64,000 nt of DNA from JBBQNR01 sp963774075 (GTDB lineage Bacteria; Actinomycetota; Thermoleophilia; Solirubrobacterales; JBBDJG01): positions 62,001-126,000 of the forward strand of contig CAVZDP010000001.1 of NCBI GenBank assembly GCA_963774075.1, written 5' to 3'. A model generated the notes under the pieces. That model made no database searches and was not told where the DNA came from. It worked only from the letters and a program-made list of their open reading frames with translations. Shown here one piece after another: positions 33,104 through 41,955 of this stretch (position 1 is its first letter; each line of letters starts with the position of its first letter). A program made the position numbers and the translations under genes.

Positions 33104-34291
33104 GTGTTGGCTCGTACGGAGGAGCATTCGCAGCGTTTGCTGCCCATTTGCCCGGATCACGATGATCCCGCGCTCTTCGCTGAGCTGATGGCCGCGGTGG
33201 AGGCGGTCGCCTCCCGGGGGGACTTCACCCTTGGCGAGGAGGTCGAGCGCTTCGAGGCCGAGTTTGCGGACTTTTGTGGCACCACGCACGCGGTGGGACT
33301 GTCCTCCGGCACGGAGGCCCTGGTGCTCGCGCTTCGCGCGCTCGAGGTCGGCCCCGGCGACGAGGTCGTCGTGCCGGCCAACTCGTTCTTCGCGACGGCT
33401 GAGGCGGTGAGCCTCGTCGGAGCCACGCCGCGGTTCGCTGACGTCGACCCCGAGACGGCCGTGATCACCGCCGCCCAGGTGGAGCGGGCCATGAGCGCTC
33501 GGACCCGCTGCGTCATCCCGGTGCACCTCTATGGCCGCACGGTCGATCTCGACCCCATCTTGGCGCTGGCGCGCGAGGCCGGGGCCGGGGTGGTCGAGGA
33601 CGCCGCGCAGGCGCACGGCGCCCGCTACCGGGGCCGGCGCGTAGGGTCGCTCGGCGCCTGCGGCTGCTTCAGCTTCTACCCGGCGAAGAACCTGGGCGGC
33701 TGGGGCGATGGCGGTGCGCTGGTCACCTCCGACCCGGAGATCGCGGATCGTGCCCGCCTCCTGCGTGCCCATGGCGAGCGGCCCCGGCACCATCACCAGA
33801 TCGTTGGCACCACGGCCCGGCTCGACACGCTCCAGGCAGCGGTGCTGCGGGTGAAGCTCCGCCGCCTCGACGCCTGGAACGAGCGCCGCCGCCGGGCGGC
33901 AGCCTGGCTGAGCGAGGGTCTCGTCGAAACCGCGCTCCAGCTCCCACCGCGGCCTGCGCCGGACGGTGATCACGTATTCCACCAGTACGTCGTCCGCAGC
34001 GAGAGACGCGACACTCTGTGCGAGCACCTGCGGGAACGGGGGATTCAAGCCGGCGTGCACTACCCGGTGCCGATCCACCTGAGCCCGGCGTATGCCGCGC
34101 TCGGCGGAAAGCTCGGAGATCTGCCCGCGGCGGAGGGCCTCGCGCGAACCGTCTGCTCTCTGCCAGTGCATCCCGGCATGCGCGAGGAGGACGTCTCGCG
34201 CGTGGTGTCGGCGTTGCACGAGGTCGTCGGGGCGCATTGGGCGACAGAACCTGACCTGTCGCTCGCCGCCGCCGGGGGCGGTCGCCCATGA
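33104..34291 (+). CDS. DegT/DnrJ/EryC1-family sugar aminotransferase
   Basis: 395 residues from a GTG at 33104. PLP-binding features are SSGTEALVLALRAL, VVPANSFFATAEAV, VVEDAAQAHGARYRGRRVG and the catalytic Lys in GCFSFYPAKNLGGWGDGGAL. VHYPVPIHLSPAY is a normal end motif. The family transaminates keto nucleotide sugars to amino sugars. The Gfo/Idh gene downstream (4-base overlap) is a usual partner in making 2,3-diamino or 3-amino sugars (WlbA/WlbC or WbpB/WbpE type). The product could be the acceptor for the acyltransferases at 29684 and 30472. Confidence 0.9.
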   Translation: MLARTEEHSQRLLPICPDHDDPALFAELMAAVEAVASRGDFTLGEEVERFEAEFADFCGTTHAVGLSSGTEALVLALRALEVGPGDEVVVPANSFFATAEAVSLVGATPRFADVDPETAVITAAQVERAMSARTRCVIPVHLYGRTVDLDPILALAREAGAGVVEDAAQAHGARYRGRRVGSLGACGCFSFYPAKNLGGWGDGGALVTSDPEIADRARLLRAHGERPRHHHQIVGTTARLDTLQAAVLRVKLRRLDAWNERRRRAAAWLSEGLVETALQLPPRPAPDGDHVFHQYVVRSERRDTLCEHLRERGIQAGVHYPVPIHLSPAYAALGGKLGDLPAAEGLARTVCSLPVHPGMREEDVSRVVSALHEVVGAHWATEPDLSLAAAGGGRP

Positions 34292-35337
34292 CGACTCCAC
34301 CCACGAAGGTCGCCGTGGTCGGGCTCGGCTACTGGGGTCCCAACCTGCTGCGAGTACTCGCCGACATGGTCGACGTCGAGGTCAGCTGGGTCTGCGATCT
34401 CGACCAGGGTCACCTCGACCGCTACGCGCACCGCCACCGGGGCGTGAAGAGCACAACCCGGATCGACGACCTGCTCGAAGACCCGCAACTCGACGCGATC
34501 TTCATCGCGACGCCTGTCTTCACCCACTTCGACCTCGCCGCTCGATCCCTGCAGGCGGGCAAGCACACATTTGTCGAGAAGCCGCTGGCGCCGTCCACCG
34601 ACCTCGCGGACCGGTTGATCGACATGGCGGACGATCACGACCTGCGGCTGATGTGCGGCCACACGTTCATCTACAGCCCTTCCGTGAGGGCGATGAAGCG
34701 CATGCTGGAGCGCGACGAGCTCGGCACGGTGTTCTTCGTGTCCTCGAGCCGGGTGAACCTCGGCCTGCACCAGTCCGACGTGAGCGTGGTGTGGGACCTG
34801 GGCCCGCACGACTTCTCGATCCTCCTGTACTGGCTCGACGAGGTTCCGAGTGCCGTGCGCGCGGTCGGCCGCGACTCGATCCTGTCGGGGATCCCCGACG
34901 TGGCGTTCGTGACGCTCAAGTTCCCATCCGGGATCGTGGCCAACGTCGAGCTGAGCTGGCTGGCTCCCAGCAAGCTGCGGCGAACGGTGGTCGTGGGAAG
35001 CGAGAAGATGGTCGTCTACGACGACGGGAGCCCGGAGCCGCTGCGCGTCTTCGACCACGGCGTCGTCTACGAGGATCCCGAGACATTCGGCCAGTACCAG
35101 CTCTCCTACCGCACCGGAAACATCCTCTCGCCGAAGGTCGAGGGCTACGAGCCCCTGGCCGCCGAGCTGGAGGACTTCGTCGGCGCCGTCCGCTCGGGCG
35201 CCTCGCTCGAGTGGAGCGCGCGCCTCGGCAAGAACGTCGTTCGCATGGCCGAGGCCGCTGACCTGTCCCTCCAGACCGGCGGCGACGAGGTGCCGATCGA
35301 GACTCGTCGCTTTACGCCCGCGAGGGGGATCGCCTGA
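34288..35337 (+). CDS. Gfo/Idh/MocA-family oxidoreductase (WlbA/WbpB-like)
   Basis: 349 residues from an ATG overlapping the previous stop. VAVVGLGYWGPNLLRVLADM is the NAD-binding start, FVEKPLAPSTDLADRLID the family motif, and MCGHTFIYSPSVRAMKRML and DLGPHDFSILLYWL the C-terminal core. Such enzymes oxidise nucleotide-sugar uronates or hydroxyls to keto forms before DegT transamination. It is not close to the two other Gfo/Idh proteins in the window (20926, 44559), which form a separate pair. Pairing with the DegT gene is the best evidence for its role. Confidence 0.88.
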   Translation: MTTPPTKVAVVGLGYWGPNLLRVLADMVDVEVSWVCDLDQGHLDRYAHRHRGVKSTTRIDDLLEDPQLDAIFIATPVFTHFDLAARSLQAGKHTFVEKPLAPSTDLADRLIDMADDHDLRLMCGHTFIYSPSVRAMKRMLERDELGTVFFVSSSRVNLGLHQSDVSVVWDLGPHDFSILLYWLDEVPSAVRAVGRDSILSGIPDVAFVTLKFPSGIVANVELSWLAPSKLRRTVVVGSEKMVVYDDGSPEPLRVFDHGVVYEDPETFGQYQLSYRTGNILSPKVEGYEPLAAELEDFVGAVRSGASLEWSARLGKNVVRMAEAADLSLQTGGDEVPIETRRFTPARGIA

Positions 35338-35363
35338 GAGTCGGGACTGCTCAGCTTCAGCGG

Positions 35364-36800
35364 GTGCCAGCTCTTCGCCCGAGAGGCGACGGCGCGCTCA
35401 GCCAGGTCGTGGCCGCGCGCCACCGCCCACGTGACAACGCAGTGCGCCGGCTCCTCGGCGCAAGCGACGTCCTGGCGCTCGCGATCGCCCACGGCCTGGT
35501 GCTCGGCCTCAAGGGTCGGGCGGCGGATCTGGAGCAGCTCGCCTTCGCCGCGCTCTTCTTGCCGCTCTGGGTGGTGGTGTTCAAGAGCTACGGCCTCTAT
35601 GACCGCGACACCAAGCGGATCAGCCACACGACGCTCGACGACCTCCCCTGGCTCTTCCACTCGATGCTCGTTGGGAGCCTTCTGCTGTGGCTTTACTTCC
35701 GCGTGCTCCCCACGCGCGACGTCAACGCGCGGGAGCTCCTCGCCCTGGCTGGGCTGTCGATGGTCCTGGTTCCCCTCTTTCGCTCGCTCACCCGGCGGGC
35801 TGCGGCGCGCGCCCTCGGGGCGGAGCGGGTGCTGCTCATCGGCGAGGGGCCTCGTATCGAGGTGATCGCCAGGAAGATGCGTATGCACCCGGCCTACGGA
35901 CTGGAGCCGGTCGGGATGCTTTCGAGCTCCGGCGTGGGCAGGGAGGCGGGCCTCCCCATCCTGGGCAGCTTCCGCTCGCGGGATCTGACCGGGGTCCTGG
36001 TCGAGAACCGGATCGACAGGATCGTGGTCTCGCACGTCGATGTCGCGGAGGAGCAAATGCTCGACCTCGTGCGCCGCTGCCGCGAGCTCTCGATCAAGGT
36101 CAGCGTGCTGCCCCAGCTCTTCGACGCGATGGGGTCGTCGGTCGTGGTCGACGATGTCGAGGGAGTGACGGTCCTGGGCATCGCGCCCCCGGTGCTCTCC
36201 GCTTCCTCTCGCTTCCTCAAGCGCTCGATGGACCTCGTGGGCGCAACGACCGCGGTCGTGCTGTTTGCACCGCTGCTGCTGGCGCTAGCACTGGCAGTGA
36301 AGCTCGACTCCCGTGGCCCGGTCTTCTTCACCCAGGAGCGCGTGGGCAGGCTTGGCAGGAAGTTCAGGGTGTTGAAGTTCCGCACCATGGAGCTCGGCGC
36401 TGAGCAGCGCCAGGAGGAGCTGACCCGGCTCAGCCGCGACCCACACTGGCTGCTGCTCGACGACGACCCGCGGATCACCCGCGTTGGCCGCTTCCTCCGT
36501 CGCAGCAGCCTCGACGAGCTGCCTCAATTGTGGAACGTGCTGAAGGGCGAGATGAGCCTGGTGGGCCCGCGCCCGCTGGTCGAGTCCGAGGCTCGGCAGC
36601 TGAACGGTTGGCGGCGAACTCGTGTCGACCTCACCCCCGGCGTGACCGGCCTCTGGCAGGTACTGGGGCGAACCAACATTCCATTCGCCGAGATGATCAA
36701 ACTGGACTATCTCTACGTGACCAACTGGTCGCTATGGACCGACATCCGGCTGATCGTCCACACCCTGCCGGCGGTCTTGACGCGCCGAGGGGCGAACTAG
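35364..36800 (+). CDS. initiating polyprenyl-phosphate sugar-1-phosphate transferase (WbaP/WcaJ-like)
   Basis: 478 residues from a GTG. The N-terminal part has about four membrane spans and a Rossmann-like segment (VLLIGEGPRIEVIARKMRMH). After a further span (VVLFAPLLLALALAV) comes the catalytic phosphoglycosyl transferase domain: PVFFTQERVGRLGRKFRVLK, FRTMELGAEQ, RRSSLDELPQLWNVLKGEMS, LVGPRPLVESE and TPGVTGLWQVLGR. It transfers a sugar phosphate to undecaprenyl phosphate to start each repeat unit. It begins a plus-strand run with a GT4 gene and the polymerase. Confidence 0.93.
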   Translation: MPALRPRGDGALSQVVAARHRPRDNAVRRLLGASDVLALAIAHGLVLGLKGRAADLEQLAFAALFLPLWVVVFKSYGLYDRDTKRISHTTLDDLPWLFHSMLVGSLLLWLYFRVLPTRDVNARELLALAGLSMVLVPLFRSLTRRAAARALGAERVLLIGEGPRIEVIARKMRMHPAYGLEPVGMLSSSGVGREAGLPILGSFRSRDLTGVLVENRIDRIVVSHVDVAEEQMLDLVRRCRELSIKVSVLPQLFDAMGSSVVVDDVEGVTVLGIAPPVLSASSRFLKRSMDLVGATTAVVLFAPLLLALALAVKLDSRGPVFFTQERVGRLGRKFRVLKFRTMELGAEQRQEELTRLSRDPHWLLLDDDPRITRVGRFLRRSSLDELPQLWNVLKGEMSLVGPRPLVESEARQLNGWRRTRVDLTPGVTGLWQVLGRTNIPFAEMIKLDYLYVTNWSLWTDIRLIVHTLPAVLTRRGAN

Positions 36801-36810
36801 CACGGCAGTT

Positions 36811-37983
36811 GTGACGCGCGGCGGACGCGAACGCGTCGTGATGCTGCTCGAGAACAACCGCTACCCGGAGGATACGCGGCCTCGGCGCGAGGCGGAATCT
36901 CTCGCCAACGCCGGGTACAAGGTTTATGTGGTGGCTCCCCGTGCCCGCGGGCAGGCGCGCAAGGAGACTGTGAGGGGCGTTCACGTGGAGCGCTACACCC
37001 AACCGCAGGGGTCCGCCTCCATGGTCAGCTTTCTCGTCGAGTATGCGGTCGCGAACATACAGCTGCACCTGCGTGGGATTCGACAGCTGATCAAGGGCGC
37101 AGACGTGCTCCACCTGCACAACCCGCCCGACACCCTGTTTCCCCTCGCATCGCTGGCACGAGCGCTCGGGCGCCGCGTCGTATACGACCAGCACGACCTG
37201 GCCCCGGAGCTCGTGCAGGTAAAGTTCGGCCACTCAACGCTCGTGCGGCTGCTGACGTTCATGGAGCGGATGACGTTCCGTTTCGCGAGCCTCGTTCTGG
37301 TGCCCAACGAGTCTCATCGCGACATCGCGCTAGGGCGTGGGCACGTTGCCGCGGAACGGGTGTTCGTCGTGCGTAACGGGCCACCCGTAGCGACGCTGGC
37401 GGCGTCGGCCAACGGCCGGCGGGGTCGCCTCCAGGATCCACGCCTCCTGTTCCTCGGCTCGATGGAGAGCCAGGACGGAGTTGACGCTCTGCCGACCGTT
37501 CTCGGTGAGCTCGTGACGAGACACGGCTTGACCGGGACGCGACTGACGTTGATCGGCGAGGGCTCGTGCCAAGACGAAGTAGCCAACGCATTTGCACGAG
37601 CCGGCCTCTCGAACATGGTCGTCTTCACGGGGCGCGTCGAGCCGGACGACGTGCCCGCCTTCTTGGCAAAGGCCGACATCTGCCTGGATCCAGCGGACGG
37701 AAACAGCCTCAACCACCGCTCCACAATGGTCAAGATCGCGGAGTACATGGCCGCGGCGAAGCCGGTGGTCGCTCACCGACTCCTCGAGACCGAGCGCACC
37801 GCTGGACAGGCGGCCCTCTACGCTCGCTGTGGCGATCCACATGAGCTGGCCGCCCAGATCGCGCTCCTGGCCGCCGACCCAGAGCTGCGAAAGAGGCTGG
37901 GAAGCCTCGGCCTGGAGCGCGCTCGGGACCTGACCTGGGAGCGCTCCGAAGCCGCTCTTTTGGAGGCCTACGCGTCCTTGTGA
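36811..37983 (+). CDS. family 4 glycosyltransferase
   Basis: 390 residues from a GTG 10 bases after the initiating transferase. GT-B features are VVMLLENNRYPEDTRPRREA, LHLHNPPDTLFPLASLA, VYDQHDLAPELVQVKFG, RVFVVRNGPPVATLA, LTLIGEGSCQDEVAN and the donor-site run FLAKADICLDPADGNSLNHR. It probably adds the second sugar after the WbaP-like step, by position. The last bases overlap the next gene (GTGA). Confidence 0.9.
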   Translation: MTRGGRERVVMLLENNRYPEDTRPRREAESLANAGYKVYVVAPRARGQARKETVRGVHVERYTQPQGSASMVSFLVEYAVANIQLHLRGIRQLIKGADVLHLHNPPDTLFPLASLARALGRRVVYDQHDLAPELVQVKFGHSTLVRLLTFMERMTFRFASLVLVPNESHRDIALGRGHVAAERVFVVRNGPPVATLAASANGRRGRLQDPRLLFLGSMESQDGVDALPTVLGELVTRHGLTGTRLTLIGEGSCQDEVANAFARAGLSNMVVFTGRVEPDDVPAFLAKADICLDPADGNSLNHRSTMVKIAEYMAAAKPVVAHRLLETERTAGQAALYARCGDPHELAAQIALLAADPELRKRLGSLGLERARDLTWERSEAALLEAYASL

Positions 37984-39437
37984 GCAGTCGGGCAGCTCCC
38001 CTTTCGCCGGTTCCTCGGCCCTTCACAGCGAAGGTAGAAGTTCTCTGCGCGCTCGTCGGCTGCGCCGTCCTCAGCTACACAGCGGCGGCCACCGGATCTT
38101 GGAGCGTCAGCATTGCTGTGCTCGGCGCCGCGGCGATGTTCGCTCTCGGGCTTCTTCGGCCGGCGTTGTTCCTGACGCTGGTAATACTCATTCGGCCGCT
38201 GTTGGACGAGTTCACTCGCGACTCTTTCGGAGCGCTGTCCACAAACCCAGCCGGAGGGCTGGGCCTAATCGTGATCTGCGTTGCCGTGGGGCTCTTGGCC
38301 ACTCGACGCCGGGCGGTGCATCCGCCCTTCGCCGTGGCCTTCGGGCTAGTGGTGTTGGTCAGTGCCGGCGGCGCCGCGATAGCCATGGTGGACTTCGGCG
38401 GCGCGATCGGCACATCGCCCATCAGCGAAGTCAGTCGCCTGGTTGCAATAGGCGCGGTGGGCCTCCTGGCCGCGAACTACCTCACCAGTGCAGACCGCTT
38501 GCGGCGGCTGTTCGTCGTCGTCGGTTTGAGCGGCGTCGCCCCGGCGGTGTTCGGGGTGAGCCAGCTCTTTACCGGCGTCGAGGCCGAGAACTCGCTCGAC
38601 CTGGCCCGCATTTCGGGACCCTTCGTGGGTCCCAACCCCCTCGGGATGTACTGCGCGTTCACGGCACTCGTATTGATTTTCATTCCGCGGAAGTGGTTGG
38701 CGGGGTGGGTGCGGATCGTTGCCCTGGCGCCGATCCTCGTCGCCCTCGTGGCGACATACAGCCGCGCCGGATGGTTCATCTTCCTCGTCGGCCTACTGCT
38801 ATTGGGGTGGCGCCAGCACACGCGCCTAGTACTCGCCGCGATCCTGAGCGTTGCGGTGGTGATCGCTCTCGTGCCCGCGGTGCAGCAACGCGTGCTGCCT
38901 TCCAGCGAGTCCGGCTCGGATAGCGCCGCCACCTATGAGTCTTATGACTGGCGAATCCAGAATTGGCGCGGTCTCCTCTCCAAGGCTGTAGAGCAGCCGG
39001 TGGTGGGACACGGGACCACGACCACGATCTTCGTCAATCAGCGCCGCACGTTCGATGGCCAGAACCGGGCTGACGGCGGCTACGAAGCGCACAATGCTGT
39101 CGTACGGATCCTCGTCGAGGGCGGAGTCGTCCTGCTGGCCGCCTATCTCGTGTTCATTGCCTACGTTGTACGGTCGCTTCGACGGCTCACTCGTATCCGA
39201 TGGTCCCTTCAGCCGGTGGCGAAGCTGGTCGCAGTCCTATGGTTGTTGTTCCTGCTCGTCGGGGTCGGCACCGATGACTCGTTCGACGCGACCGTGGTCC
39301 TGTACGGGCTCTTCGCGATGACGGCGGCATTGGAAGGGGCATTCCGGCATGAGGATCAAGCGGAGGTACATGAGGCTCCCGAGCCTGAGCCGTCATCGGT
39401 TTCCCTGAGGTACGCGCACCCCGTTACCTCGAATTAG
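37980..39437 (+). CDS. O-antigen ligase/polymerase-like membrane protein (Wzy-like)
   Basis: 485 residues from a GTG overlapping the GT4 stop. About 11-12 membrane spans are visible, with one large extracytoplasmic loop near residues 300-380 (SSESGSDSAATYESYDWRIQ...). The O-antigen ligase family pattern GHGTTTTIFVNQR and GYEAHNAVVRILVEGGVVLL is in that loop and the following span. Such proteins polymerise or ligate lipid-linked repeat units outside the membrane. It is the only candidate polymerase in the locus. The base composition looks lower in GC than in neighbouring genes, judged by eye. Confidence 0.85.
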   Translation: MSSRAAPLSPVPRPFTAKVEVLCALVGCAVLSYTAAATGSWSVSIAVLGAAAMFALGLLRPALFLTLVILIRPLLDEFTRDSFGALSTNPAGGLGLIVICVAVGLLATRRRAVHPPFAVAFGLVVLVSAGGAAIAMVDFGGAIGTSPISEVSRLVAIGAVGLLAANYLTSADRLRRLFVVVGLSGVAPAVFGVSQLFTGVEAENSLDLARISGPFVGPNPLGMYCAFTALVLIFIPRKWLAGWVRIVALAPILVALVATYSRAGWFIFLVGLLLLGWRQHTRLVLAAILSVAVVIALVPAVQQRVLPSSESGSDSAATYESYDWRIQNWRGLLSKAVEQPVVGHGTTTTIFVNQRRTFDGQNRADGGYEAHNAVVRILVEGGVVLLAAYLVFIAYVVRSLRRLTRIRWSLQPVAKLVAVLWLLFLLVGVGTDDSFDATVVLYGLFAMTAALEGAFRHEDQAEVHEAPEPEPSSVSLRYAHPVTSN

Positions 39438-39478
39438 GTGTCAGCCGGGGGCGCGTCTGCGGTGTCGCCCGCAGTCGC

Positions 39479-40378
39479 TCATTCGAACATCGCCGCTTCT
39501 GCATCGGCGCGCGTGGGGGCGATCACGAGTCCGCCGAAGTAGACAGTCGTGTACGGCGTGTAGCTCTCATCCTTGTAGAGCCCACCGCCCCAGCGGAAAT
39601 TCCCTTGAGAAGCGGACGTCCGCACGATATTCGGCTGCGCTCGGTCCGAGACAGGGTTCACCCACGCGCCGTTGTCGACCCGATAGAAGACCTCCGTGAT
39701 CGGGCCGGCTTCCTTCGTGGAGTGGAGGCGGTAGTGGACGAGCCAATCGATCCATGCGTCTCGAACGACCGCCAGGTTGGGAATCGGCCACACCTTTGTC
39801 GTGCAGCTGTCGACGCCGCCGTTGGTGTGGAACTGCCAACGGTCGGCCGGTTGTCCGGCGGTCTGGTTTTGAATCTGGATCGCGTCACTGAAGCCGAACC
39901 CGGACGACGCGCAGGCCAGGTGCTGAAGCTTGGAGTTGCGCTGGAAGAGGACCACGCGGTCGGGAAGCGTCTGCCCCGAGGGGATGCGGTGGGAGAGCGC
40001 GATCCAGACCTCGCGCCCCTCCAGGTCGTTGTCCCAGAGGTTGAGCGGACCGAACTCGATCCGCTCGCCCCTCATGTCCTTGCCGCCGACCTCGAGCTTG
40101 GCAGCGTAGCCCGTGCTTCGCCGTCTGGGCGAGGTGACGTAGCTGAGCCGGTTCGAGTTGGTGGGTCTCTCGAAATTGAGGACACCAGGCCATGAGTTCA
40201 GCCCCGCAGTCTGGAAACGTCCGTCGAACAGCAGGGATGAGGAAGAAGAGGGGGGTGTGGCAGAGGGGGGGGAGATGACGAGAAGGCATGCCGCCACCGA
40301 CGCGCCGAGCAATGCGCCCACGAGGACGAGCCTCCTAATAGTGAGGCGTTGTCTGAGCCACGACGTTGGACGACCCAA
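39479..40378 (-). CDS. exported polysaccharide-lyase-like protein, paralogue of 41956-43275
   Basis: 299 residues from a TTG. A basic N-terminus and a hydrophobic segment (LVLVGALLGASVAACLLVI) form a signal sequence or anchor; VAAC resembles a lipobox, but the hydrophobic run continues past the Cys. From about residue 48 the sequence has the concanavalin-like lyase plan: LLFDGRFQTAGLNSWPGV, RIEFGPLNLWDNDLEGREVW, WIDWLVHYRLHS, EVFYRVDNGAWVN and TPYTTVYFGGLVIAP. This resembles the heparin-lyase-I-like (Polysacc_lyase) family, moderately certain. About 60% or more of the aligned residues match the gene at 41956. Perhaps it trims or remodels the polymer. Confidence 0.68.
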   Translation of the reverse strand: MGRPTSWLRQRLTIRRLVLVGALLGASVAACLLVISPPSATPPSSSSSLLFDGRFQTAGLNSWPGVLNFERPTNSNRLSYVTSPRRRSTGYAAKLEVGGKDMRGERIEFGPLNLWDNDLEGREVWIALSHRIPSGQTLPDRVVLFQRNSKLQHLACASSGFGFSDAIQIQNQTAGQPADRWQFHTNGGVDSCTTKVWPIPNLAVVRDAWIDWLVHYRLHSTKEAGPITEVFYRVDNGAWVNPVSDRAQPNIVRTSASQGNFRWGGGLYKDESYTPYTTVYFGGLVIAPTRADAEAAMFE

Positions 40379-40404
40379 GCGTTCGCGTTCCAGTCTCGCC
40401 GAAT

Positions 40405-41805
40405 CTATGCGGCGTACTCCCCCTCGTTGGCCGGGGGTTCGAGCCGAATCTCTCCTCGGGAGTCACTCTCGCCGCTCGACCATGCACGGCCGGTGTCGAC
40501 CTGCCAGTCGGGGTGCTCGATCCCTGCGTCGCGGACTCGCCACCAAGCCGCCACGTCTCTTGGGAGCGCTTTCCACAACCCGGCTCGGTCGGCGGCGGCT
40601 TCCAGAAATTGGGTGTACAACGCGCGCTTGCGTGTGTCGCCGAGGTAGCCGGGGTCGGGATGGGAAAGGCACTGCACCAGGCCGTACGATCGCTCGATCG
40701 TCTCCAGCTGTTGCAGCCAGAGGTCAGCTGATCTCTGGCCCAGAAGAGTAAACAGCGTGTGGTCCTGTGGCAGCGTGTATGGCAGTTCGACCACGGGACC
40801 GATGAAGAATGGCCAGATGGAGCAGCAGCCTCCCGGTTGAGGCTCGTAGGGATCGGATAGCGGCACCGAGCAGTCGTAGTTGATCGGAAGTTCGCCCAGC
40901 CATTCCTGCACCCGGTGGGTGGCCGGCGAGCGAAAGCCTTCCGCTTCGAACTGATCCATGGTGGCCGCCAGGGTGGGCTTCTGAGCCTCGAACGACGCGC
41001 GAGAGGAGAACATGGAGCGGTCGTGGGAGACGCCATGAAAACCGATCTCGAAGCCACGGTTCTTGAGCTCACGGACGATCCCCCAGTCGATCGGGTACCA
41101 GCATCCGATGTTGAAGGAGGATCGAAGTCCTCGCTCTTCCTCGAGATCCGCAACCTCGACTGCGCCTTTCAGGCCGGAGGCGCTTTCCACATCGTGTGTG
41201 AGGGTCAGCGCCGCCCGGTAGGGGCGCGGCCAGAACCACCTGAAGCGCAAGTTGTCCGCACGGCTGGCGAGAAGAGCACAGTGGGCGTAGAACCGAAGCA
41301 GCCGTGAAACGCTGTCGTCGTAGGGCCATGCAGGAAACTCCGGCTTGCCCTGCCATCTGATCAGCTGTCGACGCGCCAGGATCTGCGCCCTGCGCGGAAT
41401 GAGTCGCTTGATGCGGTAGAAGAGCGCCAGCTGCGTCGCTGACAGCCCCCTCATGGAGGCTCCGCCGGTCCACGTCTCTGAGACGTAGTTGCGAAGCGCC
41501 TCTGCCAGGCTGAAGGGCACGGCGACCACGCCGCTGTCCGGATCCCAGGTTGCGGGCATGTGTTCGCCCGATTGGCTCGTGAAGTGGGCGATCTCTTCAC
41601 CGCGAGACCGACTGGGACCACGATTGACACGTACGAACAAGCGCCACCCGTTGCTCGAGATCCACTCGGGTTCTCCGTCACCTTGCATGGATTCGATTCG
41701 AGGGCCATTCTGGTCCCAGGCAGCGTCGGGTCCATCGGCGATTGGGACGGAAGCATCCACTGGAGCGAGTAGTCGTTCGAGCGGATGTAACGCCTCGCTG
41801 ACCAT
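40405..41805 (-). CDS. polysaccharide deacetylase-like (CE4/NodB-fold) protein
   Basis: 466 residues from the ATG at 41805 (a TTG four codons earlier is possible). The NodB-type metal triad is seen as LTLTHDVESASG and GFEIGFHGVSHDRSMF (Asp, His, His), with FRSPATHRVQEWLG as the following Arg motif. The first 190 residues are an unassigned domain; no signal peptide is visible, so it may act in the cytoplasm. CE4 proteins remove N-acetyl or O-acetyl groups from glycans; some homologues in glycan loci act on lipid-linked intermediates. It is flanked on both sides by the lyase-like paralogues on the same strand. Confidence 0.75.
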   Translation of the reverse strand: MVSEALHPLERLLAPVDASVPIADGPDAAWDQNGPRIESMQGDGEPEWISSNGWRLFVRVNRGPSRSRGEEIAHFTSQSGEHMPATWDPDSGVVAVPFSLAEALRNYVSETWTGGASMRGLSATQLALFYRIKRLIPRRAQILARRQLIRWQGKPEFPAWPYDDSVSRLLRFYAHCALLASRADNLRFRWFWPRPYRAALTLTHDVESASGLKGAVEVADLEEERGLRSSFNIGCWYPIDWGIVRELKNRGFEIGFHGVSHDRSMFSSRASFEAQKPTLAATMDQFEAEGFRSPATHRVQEWLGELPINYDCSVPLSDPYEPQPGGCCSIWPFFIGPVVELPYTLPQDHTLFTLLGQRSADLWLQQLETIERSYGLVQCLSHPDPGYLGDTRKRALYTQFLEAAADRAGLWKALPRDVAAWWRVRDAGIEHPDWQVDTGRAWSSGESDSRGEIRLEPPANEGEYAA

Positions 41806-41955
41806 CGCCCTACGCAACGTTTTGGGCGAACCCCAGCTTCCAACGGCCGCTGTCCCAGGCGACCGGAACGGCCGTACGTCTCTGAAGGTCCGCCTAAGAG
41901 TAGGCCGAGATTCGCGGCCACTCCGCCACGTGGCGTGCCATCGCCACCAAGGTGC